A DNA stretch of 53,745 nucleotides from a virus. Positions 9,600 through 15,665 of this stretch are shown here, piece after piece. Below the pieces are notes generated by a model. It saw only the letters and a program-made list of their open reading frames with translations, did not search any database and was not told the origin of the DNA. The stretch's first letter is position 1. Each line of letters begins with the position of its first letter. Location: positions 1 through 53,745 of the IMG/VR virus record IMGVR_UViG_3300010400_000009, one strand, 5' to 3'. The translations under genes were made by a program, and so were the position numbers.

Positions 9600-9785
9600 T
9601 TATAGGGTATAAACCTCCTTTACTTCATAATGAATAATATTAGGGTATGTAGTGCTGTTGTTTAATACAGCATCGCCCGCTAATTTTGCGGTTAAATACA
9701 AAGAATAGTATTGTAGTAATGGTACGCTTCCCGGACTTCCATTAGTAGTATATTCAACTACCCATTTTTGATAAGTTAAAGCCAT
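9600..9785 (-). CDS. Small hypothetical protein (61 aa)
   Basis: First gene of the minus-strand packaging block, with GAGGAT about 10 bases before the ATG. The aromatic-rich sequence (MALTYQKWVVEYTTNG...) is predicted to be mostly beta-structure, with no transmembrane segment and no cysteine. Function not recognised. It faces away from the plus-strand promoter at 9931, so the region between them is a divergent control region. Confidence 0.55.
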   Translation of the reverse strand: MALTYQKWVVEYTTNGSPGSVPLLQYYSLYLTAKLAGDAVLNNSTTYPNIIHYEVKEVYTL

Positions 9786-9930
9786 TTTGTTTGTATCCTC
9801 TTTTTTTTATTGATGAATTAAGCAAATATTATTCGCTCAATTTAATTTTAATAAATCATTTTAATACAGCTTAAAACTATTTTATTTTGTGTGATATTTT
9901 AGATACATGCAAAATAATTTCATAAAAGAC

Positions 9931-9959
9931 TTGTATAATATTATATACTAGTATATAAT
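9931..9959 (+). promoter_or_regulatory. Sigma-70-like promoter with a 20-bp palindromic operator (copy 1)
   Basis: TTGTAT (9931-9936), a 17-base spacer and TATAAT (9954-9959). The spacer and -10 box are covered by the perfect palindrome ATTATATACTAGTATATAAT (9940-9959), centred on CTAG. The same 20 bases lie in the same place in a second promoter at 10679-10707. The geometry implies a repressor that occludes the -10 box. Confidence 0.75.
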
Positions 9960-9998
9960 TATATTAATCAAACCACAAAATATTAAAAGGATTAAAAA

Positions 9999-10286
9999 AT
10001 GAATAAATTATTAAATGTAACTAGCTCTGATGTTGGTACAGGCTGGGATAAAGAAGCTAAATTAGTATGTGAAAGAATGTTTAAGATATTTAATAATCTT
10101 TCAGAATTGGATAAAAGAAAAGCAGATAAAGAGATTGATGATATAGATTTAAGAAATGATTTACATAACGAAGGTAAATCAATTTTATCAGAAATTGAAA
10201 TTCAAGCAATAAATGAAATTGAAAAAGAATTAGGATATGACAACATGAATGGATTGAACCATACTTCATTTGTATTCGAAATTTAA
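9999..10286 (+). CDS. Small acidic early protein (95 aa), unknown
   Basis: Starts 40 bases after the palindromic promoter, with AAAAGGA about 8 bases before the ATG. The 95-residue product is mostly helical and highly charged (Glu/Asp/Lys), with a predicted long helix around residues 25-80. No motif recognised. A strong rho-independent terminator follows directly, so this is a single-gene transcript under its own operator, the layout expected for an early or lysogeny-phase regulator. Confidence 0.65.
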   Translation: MNKLLNVTSSDVGTGWDKEAKLVCERMFKIFNNLSELDKRKADKEIDDIDLRNDLHNEGKSILSEIEIQAINEIEKELGYDNMNGLNHTSFVFEI

Positions 10287-10300
10287 AATAAATAATAAAT

Positions 10301-10327
10301 AAGTGGTCGAATTCGACCACTTTAATT
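10301..10327 (+). terminator. Rho-independent terminator
   Basis: Perfect inverted repeat AAGTGGTCGAATTCGACCACTT (22 bases, written here as two 11-base arms around AATT) at 10301-10322, followed by T-rich sequence. It closes the 9999-10286 transcript. Confidence 0.8.
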
Positions 10328-10421
10328 AATTATATAGGCAGAGTAATAAAAGAAACTCATAAATTTGCTAATTTAGAACAAGCAAGAGATTTTTGTATAC
10401 AAAATTATAAAGGATAAAAAT

Positions 10422-10649
10422 ATGTCAAATTCTCAAAGTCCGCAAAGCAAGGCAACACGCAAAAATACTGCTGCTGAATGGAATAAGAAAAATCGAAAAA
10501 ATGGAAATGTTAAGCAATTTAACGTTACATTAATAGACACATTAGCAATTGAAGCAGTTGCAGAACTACCAAATAAAGCCCAATTCTTAACAAACGTATT
10601 AAGTTTGTATAAAAATGGTTTAATTAGCAATGAAGGCAAAATAATTTAA
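10422..10649 (+). CDS. Putative ribbon-helix-helix DNA-binding protein (75 aa)
   Basis: The basic N-terminus (residues 1-28, Ser/Lys/Asn-rich) is followed by KQFNVTLID, a beta-strand-like segment near residues 31-39, then two short helices (TLAIEAVAEL and NKAQFLTNVLSLYKNG). This strand-helix-helix order resembles Arc/MetJ-type repressors. AAAGGA lies 8 bases before the ATG. It sits between two promoters that share a 20-bp palindromic operator, so it is a candidate for the repressor of those sites. The fold is inferred by eye. Confidence 0.6.
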   Translation: MSNSQSPQSKATRKNTAAEWNKKNRKNGNVKQFNVTLIDTLAIEAVAELPNKAQFLTNVLSLYKNGLISNEGKII

Positions 10650-10678
10650 ATATTCTTGCACTTTGTATAAAAAAGTGC

Positions 10679-10711
10679 TTGACTATAATTATATACTAGT
10701 ATATAATTATA
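10679..10711 (+). promoter_or_regulatory. Strong promoter with an extended palindromic operator (copy 2)
   Basis: TTGACT (10679-10684), exactly 17 bases, then TATAAT (10702-10707). A perfect 28-bp palindrome spans 10684-10711; its central 20 bases equal those of the 9940-9959 operator. The -10 box lies in the right arm, so a dimeric repressor bound here would block RNA polymerase. Confidence 0.82.
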
Positions 10712-10743
10712 TTAATAAAACAAATAATAAAAAAGGTAACAAA

Positions 10744-11004
10744 ATGGCAAGACGCAACTATATACAAAAAAGTTCTGATAATGGAAGTAGCGAAATGAAA
10801 CGTTTGTTTACAATGGCAAACGAACAAATAACTATTTTAGAACTGCAATTACAAAATCTTGATGAAGGCGAATTAAAGAATGAAAAAAATCACAGCATAA
10901 GAAATGAAAAAAGAAATCCTATAGTTGAAAAAATAGAAAAATTAAAAGAAGCTAAATTAAATTATATTTTTTCATTATTTGCTAACGGCTGTATAGTTGA
11001 GTAA
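10744..11004 (+). CDS. Small helical protein (86 aa), unknown
   Basis: The start at 10744 is chosen because AAGG precedes it and because it lies downstream of the 10679-10707 promoter; a longer reading from 10663 would begin before the promoter. The product is Lys/Glu-rich, with a predicted coiled coil around residues 20-75 (MANEQITILELQLQNL). No family recognised. A hairpin terminator follows at once, making this a second single-gene operator-controlled transcript. Confidence 0.6.
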   Translation: MARRNYIQKSSDNGSSEMKRLFTMANEQITILELQLQNLDEGELKNEKNHSIRNEKRNPIVEKIEKLKEAKLNYIFSLFANGCIVE

Positions 11005-11008
11005 AAAT

Positions 11009-11044
11009 CATGTACCCAAAATTGCAAAACGGGTACATGTTTTC
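11009..11044 (+). terminator. Rho-independent terminator
   Basis: CATGTACCC (11009-11017) pairs with GGGTACATG (11031-11039) and is followed by TTTT. It ends the 10744-11004 transcript. Confidence 0.8.
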
Positions 11045-11085
11045 AAAACATAGGTAAATAATGGAGGATTTACCCATAAAAAATA

Positions 11086-11325
11086 TTATTGATTAATAAT
11101 AGAATTGCTATCTGTAGGATTAGGTGTAGGCGTTGGATTAGGGTTGCTTACATCTGATTTATATTCTCTAACCTTACCAATTAAACCAGTTAAAAACTCT
11201 AATTGTTTTATTGTGCTTTCATTAAAACCGTTTTGGTCTAACTCATTACTTGCGTTCTCTGCAGTTTCTTTAATTTCTCTTAACACATCTTTTGTTAAAT
11301 CGCTTACGAATTGTTCTACTGCCAT
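11086..11325 (-). CDS. Small protein with a Pro/Asn-rich tail (79 aa)
   Basis: The helical, acidic N-terminal two thirds (residues 1-58) are followed by a low-complexity tail of Asn-Pro-Thr repeats. AAAGGGGC lies about 6 bases before the ATG at 11325. It lies on the minus strand downstream of the Rep_3 initiator's opposing region, alone between the operator-controlled genes and rep. No function recognised. Confidence 0.55.
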   Translation of the reverse strand: MAVEQFVSDLTKDVLREIKETAENASNELDQNGFNESTIKQLEFLTGLIGKVREYKSDVSNPNPTPTPNPTDSNSIINQ

Positions 11326-11479
11326 TTTTTGCCCCTTTATTTTAATACTTAAAAATATATCCGAGTTTTCATATTAGCAAATTTTGTATAAAAAATCTAT
11401 ACCTTATTTTATTATAGATTTAATGGCTTATTTTTACGCATTTTTTTATCTAGTTAAGGGTAACCTATATCTATTGCTT

Positions 11480-12175
11480 TTAAAGCGATTTTTGAGGCGT
11501 TTGCACGCTGAAATTGATTATATTTACTCTACCACCTTTCTTAATTGGTTCATATATAATTTTTAAATCTGTTACGTCGTTGATTTCTGCTATAGCTGGC
11601 TTTAATAGCATATTATTAAAATGTTTAAATTCTGCATAGCTTTTTTTATCTTTTGCTAGAAAATCATAAATAAATTTAAATGATAAATTGAAATTTTTAA
11701 ATTTAAATGTTTTAGATTTTATTAGCTCATACATTGGTAGGCTGTGAATTCCTTGCAACACATTTAATTTATTTAGGTCTAGCTCCGTATATCCATGCTC
11801 AATATTTTTTTTGCCCGCTGAGTTTTTATAATTAATATTTAAAAAATTAATTAGCTGGCTTGACATCTCAATTTGATAGTTGTTTCTAGTAGCTTTAACT
11901 GCTGAAATATAACAACTAAATTCATAATCCTCGTTTAGATTATTTTCTAATGAGAACATCTCATTTTTCATTAAGCCTAAAAATATTTTTTTTATTTGTG
12001 CATGTGAAAAATTAGAAGGGATAAAGTCGCCTAGCTCTTGCCTGCTTAAATTTATAATATTAGAAGTGAATTTTATTTTTGAAAATTCAAAGATTAGCTG
12101 ATTGAATAGTTTGCGTTGCAGGTTAGTTAGATTATTATTTGCAATTATTGCAAAATTAGGCTTATAGATTATCAT
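11480..12175 (-). CDS. rep: Plasmid-type replication initiator, Rep_3 (iteron-binding) family
   Basis: 231 residues with the two winged-helix architecture of Rep_3/RepB initiators. Visible family signatures are LTNLQRKLFNQLI near residue 16, the inter-domain stretch around HSLPMYELIKSKTF near residue 140, and the C-terminal motif LKPAIAEINDVTDLKIIYEP near 190-210 followed by G-G-R-V-N-I-I-N-F. These proteins bind direct-repeat iterons and open the origin; four 22-bp iterons lie 1 kb upstream at 13173-13260. It is the second gene of a two-gene unit behind the BRO antirepressor, 3 bases apart. It implies replication as a plasmid. Confidence 0.85.
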   Translation of the reverse strand: MIIYKPNFAIIANNNLTNLQRKLFNQLIFEFSKIKFTSNIINLSRQELGDFIPSNFSHAQIKKIFLGLMKNEMFSLENNLNEDYEFSCYISAVKATRNNYQIEMSSQLINFLNINYKNSAGKKNIEHGYTELDLNKLNVLQGIHSLPMYELIKSKTFKFKNFNLSFKFIYDFLAKDKKSYAEFKHFNNMLLKPAIAEINDVTDLKIIYEPIKKGGRVNIINFSVQTPQKSL

Positions 12176-12178
12176 AAA

Positions 12179-12850
12179 TTAATTATTTTTATATTTTGTC
12201 TGAAAATGATTTATTATATTTAATGCCGTTTTTAAATCATCTTTTAAAAGCTGGCTATATTTAACAATACCAAAATAATTATATAATCTATTATAGATTT
12301 TTTTTATAAAAAATGGTAATTCATCATCTGAATTTGCTAACTGGTATGCACGATTTTTAATACCATTTTGTAAAATTAGTTGCTCTTGAGGATTAATTGT
12401 ATCTGCTGTTAAATCCTCTATTTGATTTTCTAATTCATATATTTCATTTTCTAATTGAATTATTATATCGTTACGCCAGTCTATATGATATAGTAGTCTA
12501 TTTCTCTCAGTATCATACATACCAGTTTTTCTTATGGCTGGTAGAACTTCATTGAATACCCAATTTTGAAAATCTATAGCTTCTTTTTTATCAGAACGCA
12601 TAACTAAATAATATAATTGTGGTTCTGTTATAAATGTTGTTTCTTGTGTTCTACCCAGATTGTCAATTATGGGGTAGGTTTTACCGACCCCATCTTTAAA
12701 TCTTAATTTTAATCTAGTACTAATATCATTAATATTTTTAATATTTAAGAAATTGCATATATCTTTTAGACAAAATAATGGGCTGTCAAATGTGCCCAAT
12801 GTACGTAAATTTTTATTTTTAAAAGAAAAAACTTGAAGTTCGTTTATCAT
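12179..12850 (-). CDS. BRO-N domain antirepressor
   Basis: Residues 1-115 match the BRO-N/Ant domain: F-S-F-K-N-K-N-L-R-T, F-C-L-K-D-I-C-N-F-L, a strand with F-I-T-E-P-Q-L-Y-Y-L-V-M-R-S, and F-Q-N-W-V-F-N-E-V-L-P-A-I-R-K-T-G. The C-terminal ~100 residues are a coiled coil (ENEIYELENQIEDL) plus a basic helical tail. Phage antirepressors inactivate the lysogeny repressor. Being cotranscribed with rep, it could link replication control to the lysis-lysogeny switch; that link is inferred. Confidence 0.85.
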   Translation of the reverse strand: MINELQVFSFKNKNLRTLGTFDSPLFCLKDICNFLNIKNINDISTRLKLRFKDGVGKTYPIIDNLGRTQETTFITEPQLYYLVMRSDKKEAIDFQNWVFNEVLPAIRKTGMYDTERNRLLYHIDWRNDIIIQLENEIYELENQIEDLTADTINPQEQLILQNGIKNRAYQLANSDDELPFFIKKIYNRLYNYFGIVKYSQLLKDDLKTALNIINHFQTKYKNN

Positions 12851-13054
12851 ATTTTATCGCTTGTTTATAGGGTGGGCTTGGAGCGGTAGTTCAGGTAAAG
12901 CGTACCCTCACTCCTGCCCATTGAAAAGTTTTATTGCGAACTACTGCAATAAGTAAATTGTATATTTTTTTAATAAGCAAAGCAAGCCAATTTTTAATAA
13001 AAAAAGTTAGCTTAATTTTTTAAAAAAATACGTGCGTCTCGCGCGAAAATGTTT

Positions 13055-13076
13055 AAATAATCACAAGTGATTATTT
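13055..13076. other. Inverted repeat in the origin region
   Basis: AAATAATCAC, two bases, then GTGATTATTT: perfect 10-bp arms. It could be an operator or a terminator for leftward or rightward transcripts; the sequence alone does not decide. Confidence 0.6.
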
Positions 13077-13172
13077 TAGGTTTATAAATTATATTTCTTT
13101 TTTTTATATATTTCTCTTATTTTATCTTATTTGTTGAGGCGACGAGCCTTTTATTCATGCGTCATTTGGCGG

Positions 13173-13260
13173 TTTCAGGTAAAAGAAAAGTGGGTTTCAG
13201 GTAAAAGAAAAGTGGGTTTCAGGTAAAAGAAAAGTGGGTTTCAGGTAAAAGAAAAGTGGG
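13173..13260 (+). repeat. Four 22-bp iterons of a plasmid origin
   Basis: Four perfect, directly abutting copies (13173-13194, 13195-13216, 13217-13238, 13239-13260). Each begins TTTCAGGTAAAAG and ends AAAAGTGGG, one repeat being exactly two helical turns, which is the usual iteron period for Rep_3 initiators. The rep gene lies nearby at 11480-12175. Confidence 0.9.
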
Positions 13261-13345
13261 TTTATTTAAACTAATACATATTTATTTTATGCAATTAATT
13301 ATGTATCATCTACATATTTATTTATACAAAATAAATCATAATATA

Positions 13346-13374
13346 TTGCATAATTATTTATTTTTATATATAAT
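13346..13374 (+). promoter_or_regulatory. Predicted promoter of the early replication operon
   Basis: TTGCAT (13346-13351), 17 bases, TATAAT (13369-13374), about 60 bases before the first plus-strand gene at 13436 and just to the right of the iterons. Confidence 0.6.
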
Positions 13375-13435
13375 GACTTCATAATAACAATAAGAGCATA
13401 GACAATTATTTTATAATTTTTAAAAGGAATGCATT

Positions 13436-13612
13436 ATGTCTGAAAAAAACGAAAATGAGGCTATTTTAAATAAGCTAGAAACCTTAGAAGACAAATTAAA
13501 CAATTTACATTCTACAATTCAAGAGGCTTTAGGTGTAAATATTGTTAAGGTATTAGAGAGCCACCAACGTTCAATAAATATTTTAAGTAAAAATAAGGAA
13601 GATAAAAAATGA
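13436..13612 (+). CDS. Small coiled-coil protein (58 aa)
   Basis: A 58-residue, highly charged helical protein with Leu/Ile heptads (ILNKLETLEDKLNNLHSTI) that should form a coiled coil. TAAAAGGA lies about 8 bases before the ATG. Its TGA overlaps the ATG of the next gene (ATGA), so it is coupled to the O-like replication protein. First gene of the early operon to the right of the iterons. Function not recognised. Confidence 0.65.
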   Translation: MSEKNENEAILNKLETLEDKLNNLHSTIQEALGVNIVKVLESHQRSINILSKNKEDKK

Positions 13613-14391
13613 GTTTAATAGACGCTGCAAACAAAAGAAGGAATGATATTTTAAAAAATTTAATTAAGGAGCAAGTGCAACATTCTTTAGTACATATAAA
13701 TTTTATGAAGTTAGCCAAAAAATACAATGTTAATCGTAATGCCATAGCTAATGATATTAATTTTTTTTTAAAAAATAATATGCTTGAATGGTTTTTACCA
13801 AACGCACAGGTTTATAAGCTTGTTGGTGATAAAAAAACTATAAATAATGAATATCTACCACCTGCAGAAATTAAGCCCAAAATTGAAGCAGAGGCAGAGC
13901 CAAAAAAAATAAATGTTGCTAATAAAAAACAATCTGATAAAGATTTAGACTTTTCTTTAATAAATGTTGATTTTTTTAACGAATTAGAAATAAAATCTAT
14001 TCATGATTTTGTTGCACATAGGCAACAAATAAAAGAGCCATTTACAAAAATAGGATTTTCGGCATTTATTAATAAAGCAAAAAAATTTAAAGAAAAAAAA
14101 TATTGTTTAATACAATGTGTTGAAGACGCTATTGTTGGTTCATGGAAAAGTATTTATCCGCCAAAAAACTATAATAACAATAATGTAAATATTAGGCAGA
14201 TGACTTACAAAGAAATTGACGAGCATAATAGAATAGACGCACTAAGAAGAGATAGAGAAGCCATGAATATCGCAAATAATGCGGTAGAAAGTATTAGTGA
14301 TAAATGGGCGAATAAATATAAAAATAATATTAATGGAGAAAATGAAAATGACAATGGAAATTTACTTACAAGCACTTACAAAAATAGTTAA
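13609..14391 (+). CDS. Replication initiation-type protein (O-like, helix-turn-helix)
   Basis: 260 residues. The N-terminal ~65 look like a winged helix (MKLAKKYNVNRNAIANDINFFLKN), followed by a Lys/Glu-rich linker at about 75-115. A C-terminal helical domain (FNELEIKSIHDFVAHRQQ, then CVEDAIVGSWKSIYPP near 160-180) resembles the C-terminal part of phage replisome organisers that contact helicase or its loader. The downstream gene, overlapping by 44 bases, is P-like. It is not obvious how this O/P-like pair divides work with the Rep_3 initiator. Confidence 0.6.
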   Translation: MSLIDAANKRRNDILKNLIKEQVQHSLVHINFMKLAKKYNVNRNAIANDINFFLKNNMLEWFLPNAQVYKLVGDKKTINNEYLPPAEIKPKIEAEAEPKKINVANKKQSDKDLDFSLINVDFFNELEIKSIHDFVAHRQQIKEPFTKIGFSAFINKAKKFKEKKYCLIQCVEDAIVGSWKSIYPPKNYNNNNVNIRQMTYKEIDEHNRIDALRRDREAMNIANNAVESISDKWANKYKNNINGENENDNGNLLTSTYKNS

Positions 14392-15028
14392 TGAATGTTT
14401 TTTTTTGTATCCAAAACAACAAATTTTTAACGCTTGGAATATAGAAAGTGCTCCTGATTTTTTTGAAAATAAAGCAGATTTATTATTAAAAAAAATAATT
14501 GAATTAAAAATACCAGCAAAATATTTAAAAGATATTACGCATAAATTACAAGAAAATTATGTAAAATATCCGCCTTCATTACTACAACTAATAGATTTAA
14601 TGAAGCCAGTGCATAATTACGAACGTTTATTTAGAACCACCCAGCAAAACGCCATAATTATACAACAATATTTAGACGGCTTAAATAGTCATAGTTTAGA
14701 TAAACTTTGTAAATTTTCTTATAATATTTATGAGAAAATGAAAAGCTTAAAAGGTATAAACATTATATCTAAACAATGGTGTAATGTAAACTGCGGGCAG
14801 ATGGATATAGAATTCAAAAATTGTTCTGATGAGTTTATTGAAGTTTTTAATTTAGTAGATTTTATACAAGAATGCGAACTTTTGCCTATTCCTGCACCAA
14901 TAATCAAAATTGATATTATTAAATCTAAGGCAGAATTAGAGGAAGAGGATAGGATAAATAAGGAAAACATAAAAATATTTAAAGAAGTAATGCAAAGCTT
15001 GTGCGAAAAATTTACTGTAAATACTTGA
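14348..15028 (+). CDS. Putative helicase loader (P-like)
   Basis: Start at 14348 is preferred because GGAG lies 9 bases upstream, inside the end of the O-like gene; earlier in-frame ATGs at 14333 and 14342 lack a placed site. The 226-residue product begins with a helical region typical of lambda-P-like loaders: FLYPKQQIFNAWN, a helical stretch, then E-N-Y-V-K-Y-P-P-S-L-L-Q-L-I-D-L-M-K-P near residue 80. The name rests on that pattern and on position after the O-like gene. The TGA stop is part of the TTGACA box of the RNA-array promoter. Confidence 0.55.
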   Translation: MTMEIYLQALTKIVNECFFLYPKQQIFNAWNIESAPDFFENKADLLLKKIIELKIPAKYLKDITHKLQENYVKYPPSLLQLIDLMKPVHNYERLFRTTQQNAIIIQQYLDGLNSHSLDKLCKFSYNIYEKMKSLKGINIISKQWCNVNCGQMDIEFKNCSDEFIEVFNLVDFIQECELLPIPAPIIKIDIIKSKAELEEEDRINKENIKIFKEVMQSLCEKFTVNT

Positions 15029-15053
15029 CAAATATTCTACAAATATGTAGAAT
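15025..15053 (+). promoter_or_regulatory. Strong promoter of the hairpin / Y RNA / tRNA array
   Basis: A consensus TTGACA (15025-15030), exactly 17 bases, then TAGAAT (15048-15053). Transcription would start near 15060, directly at the first hairpin unit. The -35 box overlaps the stop codon of the P-like gene. The array thus appears to have its own strong promoter. Confidence 0.8.
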
Positions 15054-15065
15054 TATAAATGTGAT

Positions 15066-15125
15066 GTGCTGAAGCTTGCAGTTACTTATCTTGAAAATAA
15101 AACCAACTGTAAGCGATTGTTGCCG
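15066..15125 (+). ncRNA. Hairpin RNA unit 1 of a tandem array (possible minimal Y RNA)
   Basis: GTGCTGA leads into a 10-bp stem (GCTTGCAGTT at 15074-15083 with AACTGTAAGC at 15105-15114, one G-U pair). The loop begins ACTTATC, and the GTTACTTA motif straddles the stem-loop edge at 15081-15088. The 3' flank is TTGTTGCCG. Units 2-4 keep these motifs while the stem sequences differ, which argues for a conserved RNA structure. Confidence 0.55.
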
Positions 15126-15138
15126 TTATGTGATTATG

Positions 15139-15194
15139 CGTGTTGAGTTATACAGTTACTTAATGCTATCTAGTCTGTATACATTTGTTACCGC
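15139..15194 (+). ncRNA. Hairpin RNA unit 2 of the tandem array
   Basis: GCGTGTTGA, then a 7-bp stem TATACAG (15149-15155) with CTGTATA (15175-15181), GTTACTTA at 15155-15162, and TTGTTACCGC after the stem. Same order as unit 1 with a different stem sequence. The GCG and CGC at the ends can also pair. Confidence 0.55.
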
Positions 15195-15210
15195 ATAAAT
15201 GATGATGTTT

Positions 15211-15271
15211 GCGTGCTGAAAAAAATAGTTACTTAATATGGTTTTAAAACACTATTTTTGCTTATTGCCGC
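15211..15271 (+). ncRNA. Hairpin RNA unit 3 of the tandem array
   Basis: GCGTGCTGA, then a 9-bp stem AAAAATAGT (15221-15229) with ACTATTTTT (15251-15259), GTTACTTA at 15228-15235, and TATTGCCGC after the stem. TGCG before and CGCA after can form a lower stem with an internal bulge, as in Ro-binding Y RNA helices. Confidence 0.55.
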
Positions 15272-15280
15272 AATTAAAAT

Positions 15281-15404
15281 GAGTGGTGCAGTAAAAAGTT
15301 ACTTATACAATTGGACTGTTTACTCGGAGGTTCAATCCCTCTGCCATATTTTAAAATATGGTTCTTGGTTAGAGAGTTGTTACTTTTTACGCTTGTTCCC
15401 TCAA
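15281..15404 (+). ncRNA. Y RNA-like RNA with a permuted tRNA-like module (YrlA-type)
   Basis: A terminal stem GTAAAAAGT (15291-15299) with ACTTTTTAC (15382-15390) closes a large loop. Inside, in order, are a T-arm (CGGAGG, loop TTCAATC, CCTCTG; 15325-15343), an acceptor-like perfect hairpin (15344-15361) and a D-arm with a GGTTA loop (stem 15362-15366 with 15372-15376). The canonical TTC and GG loop residues would allow tRNA-like D/T-loop contact. Bacterial Y RNAs have just such a tRNA-mimicking module beside a Ro-binding stem and are encoded next to Ro60 genes; here the Ro60 gene starts 300 bases downstream. Confidence 0.75.
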
Positions 15405-15408
15405 CGTT

Positions 15409-15484
15409 AGCGGGGTAGAGAAGCAGTATCTCGTCGGTCTCATAAGCCGAAGGTCGCTGGTGCAATCCCAGCCCGCCGCTACCA
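15409..15484 (+). tRNA. tRNA-Met (CAT), initiator-like, with unusual D- and T-loops
   Basis: Follows the initiator tRNA layout: acceptor AGCGGGG, D-stem GAGA/TCTC, anticodon arm TCGGT-CTCATAA-GCCGA, variable AGGTC, T-stem GCTGG/CCAGC, encoded CCA. Odd points are that the 3' acceptor strand has an extra base (a bulge or mismatch), the T-loop is TGCAATC with G in place of the universal T55, and the 7-base D-loop AGCAGTA lacks the G18-G19 pair. The neighbouring 15564-15643 RNA has matching deviations. It may be a working tRNA or a tRNA mimic. Confidence 0.65.
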
Positions 15485-15485
15485 T

Positions 15486-15561
15486 GGTTCTATAGTGTTA
15501 ATGGTTAGCACGTAGCATTGTCAATGCTATAGTGTGGGTTCGAACCCCACTAGAACCGCCA
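15486..15561 (+). tRNA. tRNA-Asp (GTC)
   Basis: Complete 76-base cloverleaf: acceptor GGTTCTA/TAGAACC, D-stem GTGT/GCAC with a GG-containing loop, anticodon arm TAGCA-TTGTCAA-TGCTA, T-arm GTGGG-TTCGAAC-CCCAC, discriminator G, encoded CCA. All canonical, unlike its two neighbours, from which it is separated by only 1 and 2 bases. Confidence 0.92.
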
Positions 15562-15563
15562 TT

Positions 15564-15643
15564 GCTAACTTAGCTTAACAGTAAAGCAACTTTTGGCTTC
15601 GGCTTTGAGAAGTATATAGGTGCAATTCCTTTAGTTAGCTCCA
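15564..15643 (+). tRNA. tRNA-like gene with an enlarged, UUCG-containing anticodon loop
   Basis: Acceptor GCTAACT/AGTTAGC (7 bp), D-stem GCTT/AAGC, discriminator T and an encoded CCA all support a tRNA. The anticodon stem ACTTTT/AGAAGT encloses 13 bases instead of 7, GGCTTCGGCTTTG, which contains a GGC-UUCG-GCU mini-hairpin and no clear anticodon. The T-loop is TGCAATT and the D-loop AACAGTA, deviating in the same way as the Met-like RNA. It may be a tRNA mimic, a decayed tRNA or a substrate for the adjacent Ro60. Confidence 0.5.
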
Positions 15644-15665
15644 ACAATCACAGCATATTATCCAA

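Larger units (their letters stand above)
12851..13435. other. Replication origin region between divergent rep and replication operons
   Basis: A 585-bp gene-free stretch. It holds four 22-bp iterons (13173-13260), an iteron-like partial copy TTCAGGTAAAG (12890-12900) just before the BRO-rep unit, an inverted repeat GTAGTTC/GAACTAC (12886-12892 and 12938-12944), a second inverted repeat at 13055-13076, a short GC-rich patch (about 13030-13045) and very AT-rich sequence on both sides of the iterons that could melt. TTATACAAA at 13322 is only a weak DnaA-box match. This layout is typical of iteron plasmids. Confidence 0.75.

Noticed and set aside
10323-10419. Short coding-like frame (ending in R-D-F-C-I-Q-N-Y-K-G) before the RHH-like gene
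   Set aside because: No start codon or ribosome site and it begins inside a terminator; may be a relic of a lost gene but cannot be supported as a gene.
10663-10743. Upstream extension of the 86-residue gene to an ATG at 10663
   Set aside because: The extension would be encoded upstream of and across the promoter and its palindrome; ATG at 10744 has a ribosome site.
13173-13260. CRISPR array
   Set aside because: The 22-bp repeats abut with no spacers and lie next to a Rep_3 gene, which is the iteron pattern.
13322-13330. DnaA box TTATACAAA
   Set aside because: Differs from the consensus at a key position and is single; in AT-rich DNA it is likely chance.
15325-15376. Two-piece (permuted) tmRNA
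   Set aside because: The order T-arm, acceptor, D-arm resembles permuted tmRNA, but there is no tag reading frame ending in Ala-Ala nor pseudoknots, and the acceptor is closed by a tight hairpin. A Y RNA beside Ro60 explains it better.
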